A stretch of 64,000 nucleotides of DNA, from NCBI GenBank assembly GCA_017962495.1, contig JAGCVH010000096.1, forward strand, positions 1-64,000, in the 5' to 3' direction. This DNA is from Bacteroidaceae bacterium. GTDB taxonomy: Bacteria; Bacteroidota; Bacteroidia; Bacteroidales; Bacteroidaceae. Positions 52,862 through 62,095 of this stretch are shown here, one piece after another. Both the position numbers and the translations under genes were made by a program. Within the stretch, counting starts at the first letter, position 1, and each line of letters opens with the position of its first letter. The notes beneath the pieces were generated by a model. It was given only the letters and a program-made list of their open reading frames with translations, did not search any database and was not told where the DNA came from.

Positions 52862-54010
52862 TCAGTCTCCAAAGAAATAGTATGCCCAATAAGTGTCCCC
52901 AAAACGACGCCGGCAACGGAGTTCGCAAAGACTTGCAGAAGCGGGCAGATGGCGAAGGCTGTCGAACTGACGATAGCGCAAGGTAAGAAGGCTATCGGTA
53001 AGTTGTGGCTGCGCAAGGGTGTCGAGATGCTGACGCAAGACAAGGGCCTCGCGATAGTGGATGGGAAGCGAAGCGGGAAGGGTGTCGGACTGGAGCACTC
53101 GACGGACAAAGGCTTCAAGGTCGCGATCGAGCAGATAGGCACTAAGTTCATAGTCGCGGTGTTGCGGACGCCGGCGCGGACCACTACCGATAACGGAAAG
53201 GAAGAGCTCGGTGGGTGTGCGATCCGTCTTCCTGTACCCGAGATGACGACCTACGAGATGAGGAAGATTGACGAAAAGGGTCGTATCGGCCTCGGTAGGC
53301 AAAAGTCCATCGGCACCATAGGGCTGGGGATAATGGAAGAGAGCCTCACCAAGTTGACCCGTCCGACTGAGACTGAGTGCCGTGAGCGCTGTGAGTTGCC
53401 GCGTAGGATGATGCTCGTGACGGGCTATTTGCAGGACTTCGGAATAACGGCACTGACTGGCAAGCGAGGCCGATCGCAAGGTGCGATGGAGACGTTGGTC
53501 GGTATTGCCGAGACAAACGGTCATGAGGCTGAGCAGGACGAGAATGAGGATGTTGGGCCACAGATAGGTGGACAGCGACGAGTGTTCCTTGCTGGAGTCA
53601 CTTATCCTGCGTGCAAAAAGGAGAAAGACAGCATAGACGCCAATAAGAACGGCATAGACTGACCAATTAGGTGCATTGCCTAAGTCACCAAATCGTGGCA
53701 TGCGCCAATGAGTGAGGAGTCCCAGAAGCAGGAAAGAGAGCAACCACGCGGCAGCAGAAGTGCGCAGAGGCAACCAACGCAAGTGGAGGCTGGTGAAGAC
53801 GCCAACAACCAGCAGGAGGAAAGCAGACAGCAAGGCCGCCAAGAGCGGATAGAAGCCCGCCTGCTCCTGTGAGTAGTGGAAGTGGACCTGAGCGAGGAGG
53901 TCGATTTGGAAAAACCAGAGATAACAAAAGGCAAAGACAGCAAAGTAGGCGGCGCAAAGGTAGGGTATGCGCCGCGCTAATCGCTGAATCTGTGGATTGT
54001 TGTAGTTCAT
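52862..54010 (-). CDS. Multi-pass membrane protein with soluble C-terminal half (DUF6057-like)
   Basis: This 382-residue protein has N-terminal hydrophobic helices at about 18-40, 55-73, 85-98, 118-133 and 150-165, then a soluble helical part rich in Arg/Leu (RTLRSASLASQCRYSEVLQI ... REALVLRQHLDTL). The pattern of TM helices followed by a TPR-like region is like the Bacteroidetes DUF6057 proteins, though it is shorter than I expect. Its start overlaps the glgB stop by 4 bp (translational coupling). Role unknown; it may be part of an envelope/storage operon. Confidence 0.7.
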   Translation of the reverse strand: MNYNNPQIQRLARRIPYLCAAYFAVFAFCYLWFFQIDLLAQVHFHYSQEQAGFYPLLAALLSAFLLLVVGVFTSLHLRWLPLRTSAAAWLLSFLLLGLLTHWRMPRFGDLGNAPNWSVYAVLIGVYAVFLLFARRISDSSKEHSSLSTYLWPNILILVLLSLMTVCLGNTDQRLHRTLRSASLASQCRYSEVLQIARHEHHPTRQLTALTALSLSRTGQLGEALFHYPQPYGADGLLPTEADTTLFVNLPHLVGRHLGYRKTDRTPTELFLSVIGSGPRRRPQHRDYELSAYLLDRDLEAFVRRVLQSDTLPASLPIHYREALVLRQHLDTLAQPQLTDSLLTLRYRQFDSLRHLPASASLCELRCRRRFGDTYWAYYFFGD

Positions 54011-56145
54011 TCCTTCACTCTACGCAGAACGCAAGCACTGCGGGCGGGCAGATAGAGTTGGAGCCAGCCTTTGTGTTCGCGAGCAAGCTGGGCGTCCCAG
54101 TTGGTAAGGTGGCGAATGGAGTCGTCGTTGAGACCATTACCGCCAAAGGCGTCGGCATCGGTGTTGAGGACATAGTCGTAAGCGCCTTCCTTCACCATGA
54201 ATCCATAGCCGTCATAGCTGCGGTTGGGACTGAAGTTGAAGAAGAATAGCAGGTCGCCACGCTGGAAGGCAAGTACCTGATCGCCATCGTTGTGCCAAAT
54301 CTCGACAACGAGCGTCTTCTGGAAGTTCTTCTCCTTTTTGACGGTACGCAACATGGCTTGATCGAAGTCGCCAAGATAGTGGAAGCAGAGGTCGTGGTTA
54401 TCGACAAGATTCCACTGGCGACGGGCATACTTGTGACTCCATCCGTTACCTTCGCGCGGGAAATCAATCCATTCGGGATGTCCGAACTCGTTGCCCATGA
54501 AATTGAGATAGCCTCCGTTTATGGTGGAAAGTGTGAGAAGGCGTATCATCTTGTGAAGGGCAATACCACGATCGACGGTGTAGTTCTGGTCGCCCTTCTT
54601 GAAGTGCCAGTACATGTCGGCATCAACAAGGCGGAAGATGATGGTCTTGTCTCCAACGAGTGCCTGGTCGTGGCTTTCGCAATAGGAGATGGTCTTTTCA
54701 TCAGCACGGCGGTTCTTCACCTCCCAGAACATGCTAGAAGGTTTCCAGTCCTCATCACGAAGTTCCTTGATGGTCTTAATCCAATAGTCGGGAATGTTCA
54801 TGGCCATGCGGTAGTCGAAGCCATAACCTCCGTCGGCAAAGGGCGCTGCAAGGCCTGGCATCCCACTCACTTCCTCGGCAATAGTGATGGCGGAGGGCTT
54901 CACCTTGTGGATGAGTTCATTGGCGAGAGTCAGATAACAGATGGCGTTATCGTCCTGATGGCCATTGTAGTAATCGGCATAACCCATAAAGGCCTCGCCC
55001 AAACCGTGACTGTAGTAAAGCATAGACGTAACGCCGTCGAAACGGAATCCGTCGAAGTGATACTCCTCGAGCCAATACTTGCAATTGGAGAGCAGGAAAT
55101 GGAGCACCTCGCCCTTACCATAATCGAAGCAAAGGCTGTCCCAGGCCGGATGCTCGTGGCGATCGCCAGGATAGAAATACTGATTGGGATCACCACAGAA
55201 ATTGCCAAGACCCTCCATCTCGTTCTTCACAGCATGACTGTGAACGATGTCCATAATGACGGCAAGTCCCATCTCATGAGCAGTATCGATGAGCGACTTC
55301 AACTCCTCGGGCGTGCCAAAACGGGAAGAAGCGGCAAAGAAGTTGGAGACATGATAGCCAAACGAGCCGTAATAAGGATGCTCCTGGATGGCCATAATCT
55401 GGATGCAGTTGTAACCGTCCTTGGCAATGCGAGGCAGGACGTTGTCGCGGAATTCCGTGTAAGTTCCCACCTTTTCGGCATCTTGCGACATACCGATGTG
55501 GCACTCGTAGATGAGCAGAGGACTGGTGTTGGGACGGAACCTGCGAACACGCCAGCGATAAGGAACCTCTGGACTCCAAACCTGAGCACTAAATATCTTG
55601 GTCTTCTCGTCCTGAACAACTCGGGTTGCCCAAGCAGGAATGCGTTCGCCTTGACCGCCATCCCAATGAACGGAAAGTTTGTAGAGCTGTCCGTGCTCCA
55701 TAGCGGTAGGAGGAAGTTTCAGTTCCCAGTTATCGGTGTTCTTGATGCGCTTCATGGCATACTTCGAACGCTCTTGCCACTTTGTGAAATCTCCAATGAC
55801 ATAAATAGCGGTGGCATTGGGTGCCCACTCTCGCAGTACCCATGTCCCATCGGCATTGCGATGGAGACCGAAATAGAGATGTCCGTCGGCAAAATCGGTA
55901 AGACTGATTTCACCATTACGCGTGAGTTGGTTGATTTTATCCAAAGCATACTGGTGACGGCCCTCTATGGCGGAGGCGTATTCAGCCAGATACTTGTCGT
56001 TGCGAAGTAGTTTCAATTGAGGGGCTGCAATAACTTCTGGCTCCTGTTTCTTCTTTTGTGATGTCTTGCTCTTTGCCTTGCTTTTTGCAGGGACAGCTTT
56101 CTTAGACTTGCCAACTGGCTTTGTCGATTTCTTTGTTGACGCCAT
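54007..56145 (-). CDS. glgB: 1,4-alpha-glucan branching enzyme
   Basis: This 712-residue enzyme adds alpha-1,6 branches to glycogen. A basic tail comes first (residues 1-36, MASTKKSTKPVGKSKK-like, rich in Lys/Ala/Ser), then a CBM48-like sandwich (about 95-195) and the GH13 barrel with nucleophile D370 (DGFRFDGVTSML), acid E424/E425 (AEEVSGMPG) and SHDQ. It is of the eukaryote-like branch (YYGSFGYHVSNFFAASSRFG). The long Lys-rich leader is unlike most bacterial GlgB. It is fourth in the PBP1A-kdsB-MORN-glgB line, 19 bp after the MORN gene. Confidence 0.93.
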   Translation of the reverse strand: MASTKKSTKPVGKSKKAVPAKSKAKSKTSQKKKQEPEVIAAPQLKLLRNDKYLAEYASAIEGRHQYALDKINQLTRNGEISLTDFADGHLYFGLHRNADGTWVLREWAPNATAIYVIGDFTKWQERSKYAMKRIKNTDNWELKLPPTAMEHGQLYKLSVHWDGGQGERIPAWATRVVQDEKTKIFSAQVWSPEVPYRWRVRRFRPNTSPLLIYECHIGMSQDAEKVGTYTEFRDNVLPRIAKDGYNCIQIMAIQEHPYYGSFGYHVSNFFAASSRFGTPEELKSLIDTAHEMGLAVIMDIVHSHAVKNEMEGLGNFCGDPNQYFYPGDRHEHPAWDSLCFDYGKGEVLHFLLSNCKYWLEEYHFDGFRFDGVTSMLYYSHGLGEAFMGYADYYNGHQDDNAICYLTLANELIHKVKPSAITIAEEVSGMPGLAAPFADGGYGFDYRMAMNIPDYWIKTIKELRDEDWKPSSMFWEVKNRRADEKTISYCESHDQALVGDKTIIFRLVDADMYWHFKKGDQNYTVDRGIALHKMIRLLTLSTINGGYLNFMGNEFGHPEWIDFPREGNGWSHKYARRQWNLVDNHDLCFHYLGDFDQAMLRTVKKEKNFQKTLVVEIWHNDGDQVLAFQRGDLLFFFNFSPNRSYDGYGFMVKEGAYDYVLNTDADAFGGNGLNDDSIRHLTNWDAQLAREHKGWLQLYLPARSACVLRRVKE

Positions 56146-56164
56146 TATTTAATTAGTTTAATTA

Positions 56165-57286
56165 TTATTGCTCCATATCGTTAACATAGGTCACCTTACG
56201 CACTTGCGTTCCCTCGCGGACGACAAACTGCCCATCCTTCATGTCGAGGTGGAAGTCACCTTCGTAACGCACACCATTCTTGTCCTCAAGCACACCGTGA
56301 CCTTCCTTCATTCCTTCGTGGAAAGTTCCCTTGAACTTATCACCATCAACCTCGCGAAGTACGCCTTCGCCATCCATCAATCCGTTTTTCCACTGACCGT
56401 CGTAAGTGTTTCCATTACTCCAAGTGTATTTGCCGCGGCCTTCCTGCTTATTGGCTTTCCACTGACCGAAATAGGTTGAACCGTTCTTCCAGGTAAAGGT
56501 ACCCATTCCATCTTGCTCGCCCTTGAGATAGTGACCTGTGTATTTATCGCCATTGGCGAAGGTGGAAATGCCCTCACCCGTACGTTCTCCATTAACATAA
56601 GTACCCTCGAACTTGTCACCGTTCTTATAGGTGTATATGCCGCGTCCATGAGGAACGTTGTTGAGCCAGTCGCCGGTGTAGACATCGCCTGAAGCGTATG
56701 TGTAGGTACCCTTGCCACTCATTTGATTATTCTTCCATTCGCCTTCGTATGAGTTGCCATCAGCCCAGTCGAACTTTCCCTTACCTTGCTTTACGTCGGA
56801 CACCCATGTGCCATTGTAGAAGGCTCCGTTGGCATAGGTGTAAGTGCCAATGCCCTCGCGCTTGTCCTCCTTCCAACTGCCTTTATACATGTCGCCGTTG
56901 TAGTAGAACATGGTGCCGTGACCTTGTTGCATATCGCGATACCAAAGACCAACGTACTTATTGTTGTTCTTGAAGTAATAGGTGCCGTTTCCATGCTGAT
57001 GGTCCTGCAACCAATCGCCCTCGTATTTCTCGCCATCGGCAAACTGATAAACGCCATAACCTTCACGCTTACCTTTCACATACTTACCTTGATGGACATC
57101 GCCATTACGGAAAGTGGTTGTTCCTGTTCCATAGGGTTTCCCTTTGAACAGTTCACCTTGATATTGTCCGCCATCGGGGAACGTGTACGTGCCAATGGTA
57201 ATACTTTGGGCCAACGCATAATTGACCATTATCCATTGGCAATTGATAAGTATACTTAGAATCAGTATTAGTCGTCTATTCTTCAT
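56165..57286 (-). CDS. Secreted protein of 14 MORN repeats
   Basis: This 373-residue protein has an N-terminal signal (to about residue 27, ILSILINCQWIMVNYALAQ). Fourteen tandem 23-residue MORN units follow (pattern Y.G.W..G...G.GTY.Y.NGD). The repeats are close to perfect, with slight decay only in the last (DGQFVVREGTQV). MORN repeats bind lipids or proteins in eukaryotes; in bacteria their role is unclear. An exported form would probably work as a periplasmic scaffold. It lies 12 bp after kdsB and 19 bp before glgB. Confidence 0.92.
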   Translation of the reverse strand: MKNRRLILILSILINCQWIMVNYALAQSITIGTYTFPDGGQYQGELFKGKPYGTGTTTFRNGDVHQGKYVKGKREGYGVYQFADGEKYEGDWLQDHQHGNGTYYFKNNNKYVGLWYRDMQQGHGTMFYYNGDMYKGSWKEDKREGIGTYTYANGAFYNGTWVSDVKQGKGKFDWADGNSYEGEWKNNQMSGKGTYTYASGDVYTGDWLNNVPHGRGIYTYKNGDKFEGTYVNGERTGEGISTFANGDKYTGHYLKGEQDGMGTFTWKNGSTYFGQWKANKQEGRGKYTWSNGNTYDGQWKNGLMDGEGVLREVDGDKFKGTFHEGMKEGHGVLEDKNGVRYEGDFHLDMKDGQFVVREGTQVRKVTYVNDMEQ

Positions 57287-57298
57287 TTTCGTTTCAGT

Positions 57299-58060
57299 TT
57301 AACCAATAGTCAACCTCAAAAAATCCTCTGCGCGTTTCAGATCTTCAGGTGTGTCGATACCGATGGTCTCAACATTCGTTTCTCCAACCTTGATGACATA
57401 GCCGTTATCTATCCAACGCAATTGTTCCAGGCTTTCCACTTTCTCAAGCGTACTTTGTGGGAGACGAGTGATTTCGCTCAGGGCTTCAACACGATAGGCA
57501 TAAAGCCCGATGTGTTTATAATAAGTATGCCTACTGAGCCACTCTTGCTCGCCCACCCCACGCAGATAAGGAATGACACTGCGACTGAAATAGATGGCAC
57601 GACCATCGTCGCTCACCACCACCTTGGGGGAATTGGGATTGCGCAAGGCTTCCAATCCATCGGCCTCTGTGAAAGGCTTCACGAGGGTGGCTATCTGCGT
57701 TGCCTCGTCCTCGAAACATGCCATAAGCGTGCGTATCTGTTCGGGTTGGATAAAGGGTTCATCGCCCTGCACATTGATGACAACATCATAATCCTTACCC
57801 ACTTTCTGATACGCTTCAAAACAACGGTCAGTACCGCTTTTATGGTCTTCGCGAGTCATTATAGCCCGACCGCCAAAGCCTTCTACGGTTTGGAAGATGC
57901 GTTCGTCGTCTGTGGCTACAACCACGTCGGGCAGCACTTTCTTCACTTGCTCATAGACGCGTTGCACAACAGGCTTCCCTCCCAACAAAGCCAAAGGCTT
58001 AGCAGGGAAACGCGTAGAAGCGTAGCGGGCAGGTATGATAGCAATATATCTCAATTTCAC
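57299..58060 (-). CDS. kdsB: 3-deoxy-manno-octulosonate cytidylyltransferase
   Basis: This 253-residue enzyme makes CMP-Kdo for lipid A core assembly. Its motifs are IIPARYASTRFPAKPL, ATDDERI, REDHKSGTDRCFEAY and VINVQGDEPFI. I use the GTG at 58060 (MKLRYIAIIPARY); the reading frame is open to a TTG at 58078 with seven unsupported residues. Length is right for the family. It lies 56 bp after the PBP1A stop and 12 bp before the MORN gene. Confidence 0.95.
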   Translation of the reverse strand: MKLRYIAIIPARYASTRFPAKPLALLGGKPVVQRVYEQVKKVLPDVVVATDDERIFQTVEGFGGRAIMTREDHKSGTDRCFEAYQKVGKDYDVVINVQGDEPFIQPEQIRTLMACFEDEATQIATLVKPFTEADGLEALRNPNSPKVVVSDDGRAIYFSRSVIPYLRGVGEQEWLSRHTYYKHIGLYAYRVEALSEITRLPQSTLEKVESLEQLRWIDNGYVIKVGETNVETIGIDTPEDLKRAEDFLRLTIG

Positions 58061-58116
58061 TTTTTTACAAATACACAATTCATTTCACCCTTTAGGGGAT
58101 GTTGGTGATGGGTTAC

Positions 58117-60495
58117 TTAATAGTTCATCAAATCATTCATGTGACCAGTCTCCTCGCCCACCATTTCAATGATCTCCTCACCAGATTCACCATCATCGAC
58201 AACTCCACCACTGCAGAGGCTGAACCCTTCGGGGAACTTAAACTTCTCGTCCTGAGAGTATGGCAAGCGCGAATCGGCAAACACCTTTTGCAGGAACAAG
58301 GCTGCAATGGGCAATGCCGCTGCAGCACCCTGACCATTCGACATGCTGTTGAAGTGGATGTCGCGTTCCTCACCACCAACCCAAGCGCCAAAGGTCAGCG
58401 AAGGAGTGTAACCCACGAACCAACCATCGGAGTTGTCGTTAGTGGTTCCTGTTTTACCTCCCATCTGGGCAGTGATTTTATAACGATTGCGCATGCGGCG
58501 ACCTGTACCACTGTCAATTACGCCTTGCATCAAATCCACCATCTTATAAGCGGCGTCTTCGCTCAGGACTTCGCGTGTGTCAGTGTCGTCCTGCTCATTC
58601 TTCTTCACTTGCAGGGAAGAGACTTCAGCTAAGATGTTTCCTTCCGAGTCGGTAATCTTCGTCACAAAGACGGGTTGCACACGTGTACCACCCTTTGGGA
58701 AGGTGGTATAGGCGGTCACCATCTCCAAGACACTTACCTCACAAGGTCCCAGAGAAAGCGCCAAGGAAGGCTGTATGTTTCGATTCTTAATGCCAAACTT
58801 GTGCAAGTATTTCACGAAGAGGACGGGATTCAAGGAGTTCAACAGATAAGCCGAAATCCAGTTATTACTCTGGGCGAGTCCCCATTTCAGGGTCACCATC
58901 TCGCCATATCGTGCACGACTTCCGTTACGCGGTGTCCAGTTGCCATAGGTGCGTTGAACGTTTGGAGCCACATCACAAGGTGTCCATCCGTTCTCCATTG
59001 CCATTGAATAGAGGTAGGGTTTGATGGTAGAACCCACCTGACGACGCCCTTGAGTCACCATATCGTATTGGAAATGAGCATAGTCGATACCGCCCACATA
59101 AGCCTTCACGTAACCACGCGTGTTGTCGATACACATAAAGCCTGAACGCAAAAAGCCCTTGTAATAACGGATTGAGTCCATTGGGGTCATGAGTGTATCA
59201 ACATCACCATGAGGTGTATAGACAGTCATGTCGATGGGCGTGTTGAATGCCTTGTTGATTTCCTCTTCACTGCATCCGTCAGCCTTCATCTTGATGTATC
59301 GGCCACTCTGTCGCTTTGCACGAGCCAACAGACGGGTAACATCGCTTTCCGAAACACTGCTTCCATAAGGAGCCTTGCTCGAACCTTGGCGTTCCTTATC
59401 GAACAGAGGTTGCAAGGTGCCAATGACATGTGCCCGCATGGCCTCTTCAGCATAGTTCTGCATACGGCTGTCGATGGCCGTATATACTTTCAACCCATCT
59501 TGATACAAGTCATAAGGCTGTCCCGTCTTCTTGTTAATGTTTTTGTTACACCAACCATAAAGGGGGTCGTTTTCCCACGCCAAAGAGTCCTCATAGAACT
59601 TCTGGTCTTGCCACGAGGCGTAATTGCTTCGCTTGGGCTCATTTGCTGTAAGCACGGTACGCAAGTATTCTCTTAAGTAAGTTGCATGACCGTCCTTATG
59701 GTCCTGACGATGGAAATTGAGTTCGATGGGTAATGCCTTGCACGAATCGGCTTCTGCTTGCGAGAGCGTGCCAGCCTTCACCATCTGGTCGAGTACCACA
59801 TCACGACGCCCACGCGACTGGTCGGGACGACGAACGGGATTGAAGAGTGAAGGATTCTTGCACATACCCACGAGCATAGCGCACTCGTTCAGGTTCAGGT
59901 CACGCGGTTCCTTGTTAAAATATGTCTTCGCCGCAGTCTTGATTCCGACGGCATTATGCAGGAAATCGAAGTAGTTGAGATACATGGTGATAATCTCGTC
60001 CTTCGTATAATAGCGTTCCAGCTTCACGGCTATCACCCATTCGATAGGCTTTTGCATAGCACGTTCCCAGATGGTGCCAGCCTTGTCGCTATAGAGTTGC
60101 TTGGCAAGCTGTTGGGTGATGGTACTACCGCCACCTGCCTGCTTCTGACGCAATACGACACGCTTCACTACAGCACGCAACACGGCCTTAAAGTCAATAC
60201 CGCTATGCTCATAGAAGCGTTCGTCCTCAGTAGCCACCAAGGCCTTGACGAGATAGGGCGAAAGGTTTTCGTAGCTCGTGTAAATACGATTGGCGCGGCT
60301 ATAGCTCCAAGTTCCCAGCAAGACACCGTCGTCCGAAAACACCTGACTGGCATACTTGTCGACAGGATTCTCCAACTGCTGCAGGTCGGGCATATAGCCT
60401 ATCACACCGTTTGAAATGAGGGCGAAGGTAATCATCACAAGTGCTATTGCACCGAGAAACAGCCCCCATATGGTTCTCATTAATTTTTTACGCAT
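58117..60495 (-). CDS. Class A penicillin-binding protein (PBP1A-type)
   Basis: This is a 792-residue bifunctional peptidoglycan synthase. A membrane helix (about 6-28), a GT51 glycosyltransferase domain (catalytic E90 in ATEDERFYEHSGID; GGSTITQQLAKQL) and a transpeptidase domain follow. The transpeptidase has S489-T-I-K492 (SxxK), SNN and KTGTT motifs. All catalytic motifs are present. The extra region between the domains (about 350-440) is typical for the PBP1A branch. Promoter TAACTTTG at 60519-60526. It heads a five-gene minus-strand run with kdsB, MORN, glgB and a membrane protein. Confidence 0.94.
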   Translation of the reverse strand: MRKKLMRTIWGLFLGAIALVMITFALISNGVIGYMPDLQQLENPVDKYASQVFSDDGVLLGTWSYSRANRIYTSYENLSPYLVKALVATEDERFYEHSGIDFKAVLRAVVKRVVLRQKQAGGGSTITQQLAKQLYSDKAGTIWERAMQKPIEWVIAVKLERYYTKDEIITMYLNYFDFLHNAVGIKTAAKTYFNKEPRDLNLNECAMLVGMCKNPSLFNPVRRPDQSRGRRDVVLDQMVKAGTLSQAEADSCKALPIELNFHRQDHKDGHATYLREYLRTVLTANEPKRSNYASWQDQKFYEDSLAWENDPLYGWCNKNINKKTGQPYDLYQDGLKVYTAIDSRMQNYAEEAMRAHVIGTLQPLFDKERQGSSKAPYGSSVSESDVTRLLARAKRQSGRYIKMKADGCSEEEINKAFNTPIDMTVYTPHGDVDTLMTPMDSIRYYKGFLRSGFMCIDNTRGYVKAYVGGIDYAHFQYDMVTQGRRQVGSTIKPYLYSMAMENGWTPCDVAPNVQRTYGNWTPRNGSRARYGEMVTLKWGLAQSNNWISAYLLNSLNPVLFVKYLHKFGIKNRNIQPSLALSLGPCEVSVLEMVTAYTTFPKGGTRVQPVFVTKITDSEGNILAEVSSLQVKKNEQDDTDTREVLSEDAAYKMVDLMQGVIDSGTGRRMRNRYKITAQMGGKTGTTNDNSDGWFVGYTPSLTFGAWVGGEERDIHFNSMSNGQGAAAALPIAALFLQKVFADSRLPYSQDEKFKFPEGFSLCSGGVVDDGESGEEIIEMVGEETGHMNDLMNY

Positions 60496-60518
60496 CTAAT
60501 CAAAGACTTTGAAGAGCG

Positions 60519-60526
60519 CAAAGTTA
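60519..60526 (-). promoter_or_regulatory. -7 box of the PBP1A gene (TAACTTTG)
   Basis: TAACTTTGCG on the minus strand, about 23 nt upstream of the ATG at 60495. Divergent from pyrB. Confidence 0.6.
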
Positions 60527-60620
60527 TGAAAAAAAGAGGACTTTATCAAGCGTTTACCTTAAAATTTCACTTTTATTAAAATATAGGCGCACGAGAATTG
60601 CATGTGTGTATAAAATAAGT

Positions 60621-60628
60621 TAATTTTG
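60621..60628 (+). promoter_or_regulatory. -7 box (TAATTTTG) of pyrB
   Basis: TAATTTTG 32 nt upstream of the ATG at 60661. No attenuator-like hairpin was seen between it and pyrB. Confidence 0.5.
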
Positions 60629-60660
60629 GGGCGCTAAAAATCTTATCCAACTCATACGAT

Positions 60661-61608
60661 ATGGAAAAACGTAGTTTGGTCACCATTGCCGATCATAGCC
60701 GAGAGAAGATAGAGTATCTCATACAAATGGCCCAAGAGTTTGAGAAGCATCCCAATCGTCGCTTACTGGAAGGCCGCATCGTTGCCACCTTGTTCTTTGA
60801 ACCCAGCACACGCACGCGCTTGTCTTTCGAGACAGCTGCCAACAGGTTGGGTGCTCGCGTCATTGGCTTTGCCGACCCGAAGGTAACCAGCGGAACCAAA
60901 GGAGAAACGCTGAAGGACACCATCATGATGGTATCCAACTATGCCGACATCATCGTCATGCGTCACTTCCTGGAGGGTGCAGCACGCTATGCCAGCGAGA
61001 TAGCACCCGTGCCCATCGTCAATGCTGGAGACGGCGCCAACCAACATCCTTCGCAGACGATGCTCGACTTGTATTCCATCTACAAGACGCAAAGCCGACT
61101 CGACGACCTCGACATCTTCCTCGTAGGCGACCTCAAGTATGGCCGGACGGTACACTCCATGCTGAATGCTATGTACCACTTCCACCCCACCTTCCATTTC
61201 ATTGCACCTGAGGAACTGGCTATGCCCGAGATGTATAAGACATTCTGTCGCGATCATGGAATCAAGTATGTGGAACACACCGACTTCAATGCCGACGTCA
61301 TCTCTGGAGCCGACATTCTGTACATGACCCGTGTGCAACGCGAACGCTTCACAGACCTTATGGAATACGAACGCGTGAAAGACCGCTATCTGCTGAAGTT
61401 GGATATGCTTTCAAAGGCTCGTCCAAACATGAAAATCCTCCATCCCCTGCCTCGTGTCAATGAGATAGAGTACTGCATCGACGAGAATCCGCACGCCTAC
61501 TATTTCGAGCAGGCTCGCAACGGACTCTATGCCCGTCAAGCCCTCCTTTGCGACGCATTGGGAATATCTTTGGAAGAAGTGAAGAACGATAAAACCATAA
61601 TTCCATGA
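60661..61608 (+). CDS. pyrB: Aspartate carbamoyltransferase catalytic subunit
   Basis: This 315-residue subunit makes carbamoyl-aspartate, the committed step of pyrimidine synthesis. The carbamoyl-phosphate loop [12 protein letters not shown] (STRTR at 49-53), [10 protein letters not shown], and the C-terminal HPLPRVNEI are intact. It overlaps pyrI by 4 bp, as expected for the dodecameric PyrBI complex. No regulatory leader is visible. Confidence 0.97.
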   Translation: MEKRSLVTIADHSREKIEYLIQMAQEFEKHPNRRLLEGRIVATLFFEPSTRTRLSFETAANRLGARVIGFADPKVTSGTKGETLKDTIMMVSNYADIIVMRHFLEGAARYASEIAPVPIVNAGDGANQHPSQTMLDLYSIYKTQSRLDDLDIFLVGDLKYGRTVHSMLNAMYHFHPTFHFIAPEELAMPEMYKTFCRDHGIKYVEHTDFNADVISGADILYMTRVQRERFTDLMEYERVKDRYLLKLDMLSKARPNMKILHPLPRVNEIEYCIDENPHAYYFEQARNGLYARQALLCDALGISLEEVKNDKTIIP

Positions 61609-62066
61609 ATAAGAAGCAACTGTTGGTTGCCGCCATCGAAAACGGCACCGTAATAGACCATATCCCTGCCGAAAAGTTGTTTGCCGTTGTCAACCTGTTA
61701 CACCTCGAGCAGATCACCTCTGCAGTGACCATCGGCTACAACCTGCAAAGTCAGGAACTGGGCACAAAGAGCATCATCAAGATTGCCGACAAATTCTTCA
61801 CGGACGAGGAACTGAATCAGCTTGCCGTCGTCTGTCCCAATCTTACGCTGTGCATCATACGCGACTACGAAATTGTGGAAAAGCGCACAGTGGACCTTCC
61901 CAACGAACTCTTCGGCATTGTCAAGTGCACCAATCCCAAGTGTATAACGAACAACGAACCCATGCGCACTCACTTTCACGTGCATGGTCCACAACGCAAT
62001 GCGTTAAAGTGCCACTATTGCAACACCGTCATTTCACTCGATGGTGTACAACTCATCAAACCATAA
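61605..62066 (+). CDS. pyrI: Aspartate carbamoyltransferase regulatory subunit
   Basis: This 153-residue subunit binds CTP/ATP at its N-terminal domain and PyrB through a zinc ribbon. Zinc ligands C108, C113, C136 and C139 ([14 protein letters not shown]) are intact. It is translationally coupled to pyrB by a 4-bp overlap. glyA starts 29 bp later. Confidence 0.97.
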   Translation: MNKKQLLVAAIENGTVIDHIPAEKLFAVVNLLHLEQITSAVTIGYNLQSQELGTKSIIKIADKFFTDEELNQLAVVCPNLTLCIIRDYEIVEKRTVDLPNELFGIVKCTNPKCITNNEPMRTHFHVHGPQRNALKCHYCNTVISLDGVQLIKP

Positions 62067-62095
62067 CCGAAACCCTATAACATATCACAAATAAA

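Noticed and set aside
54292..56010. 572-residue reading frame opposite glgB
   Set aside because: It is antisense to a clear enzyme, without a known motif or -7 box; its length follows from codon bias of glgB.
60500..60660. Pyrimidine attenuator or riboswitch before pyrB
   Set aside because: No terminator-like hairpin or known aptamer pattern can be drawn in the short leader.
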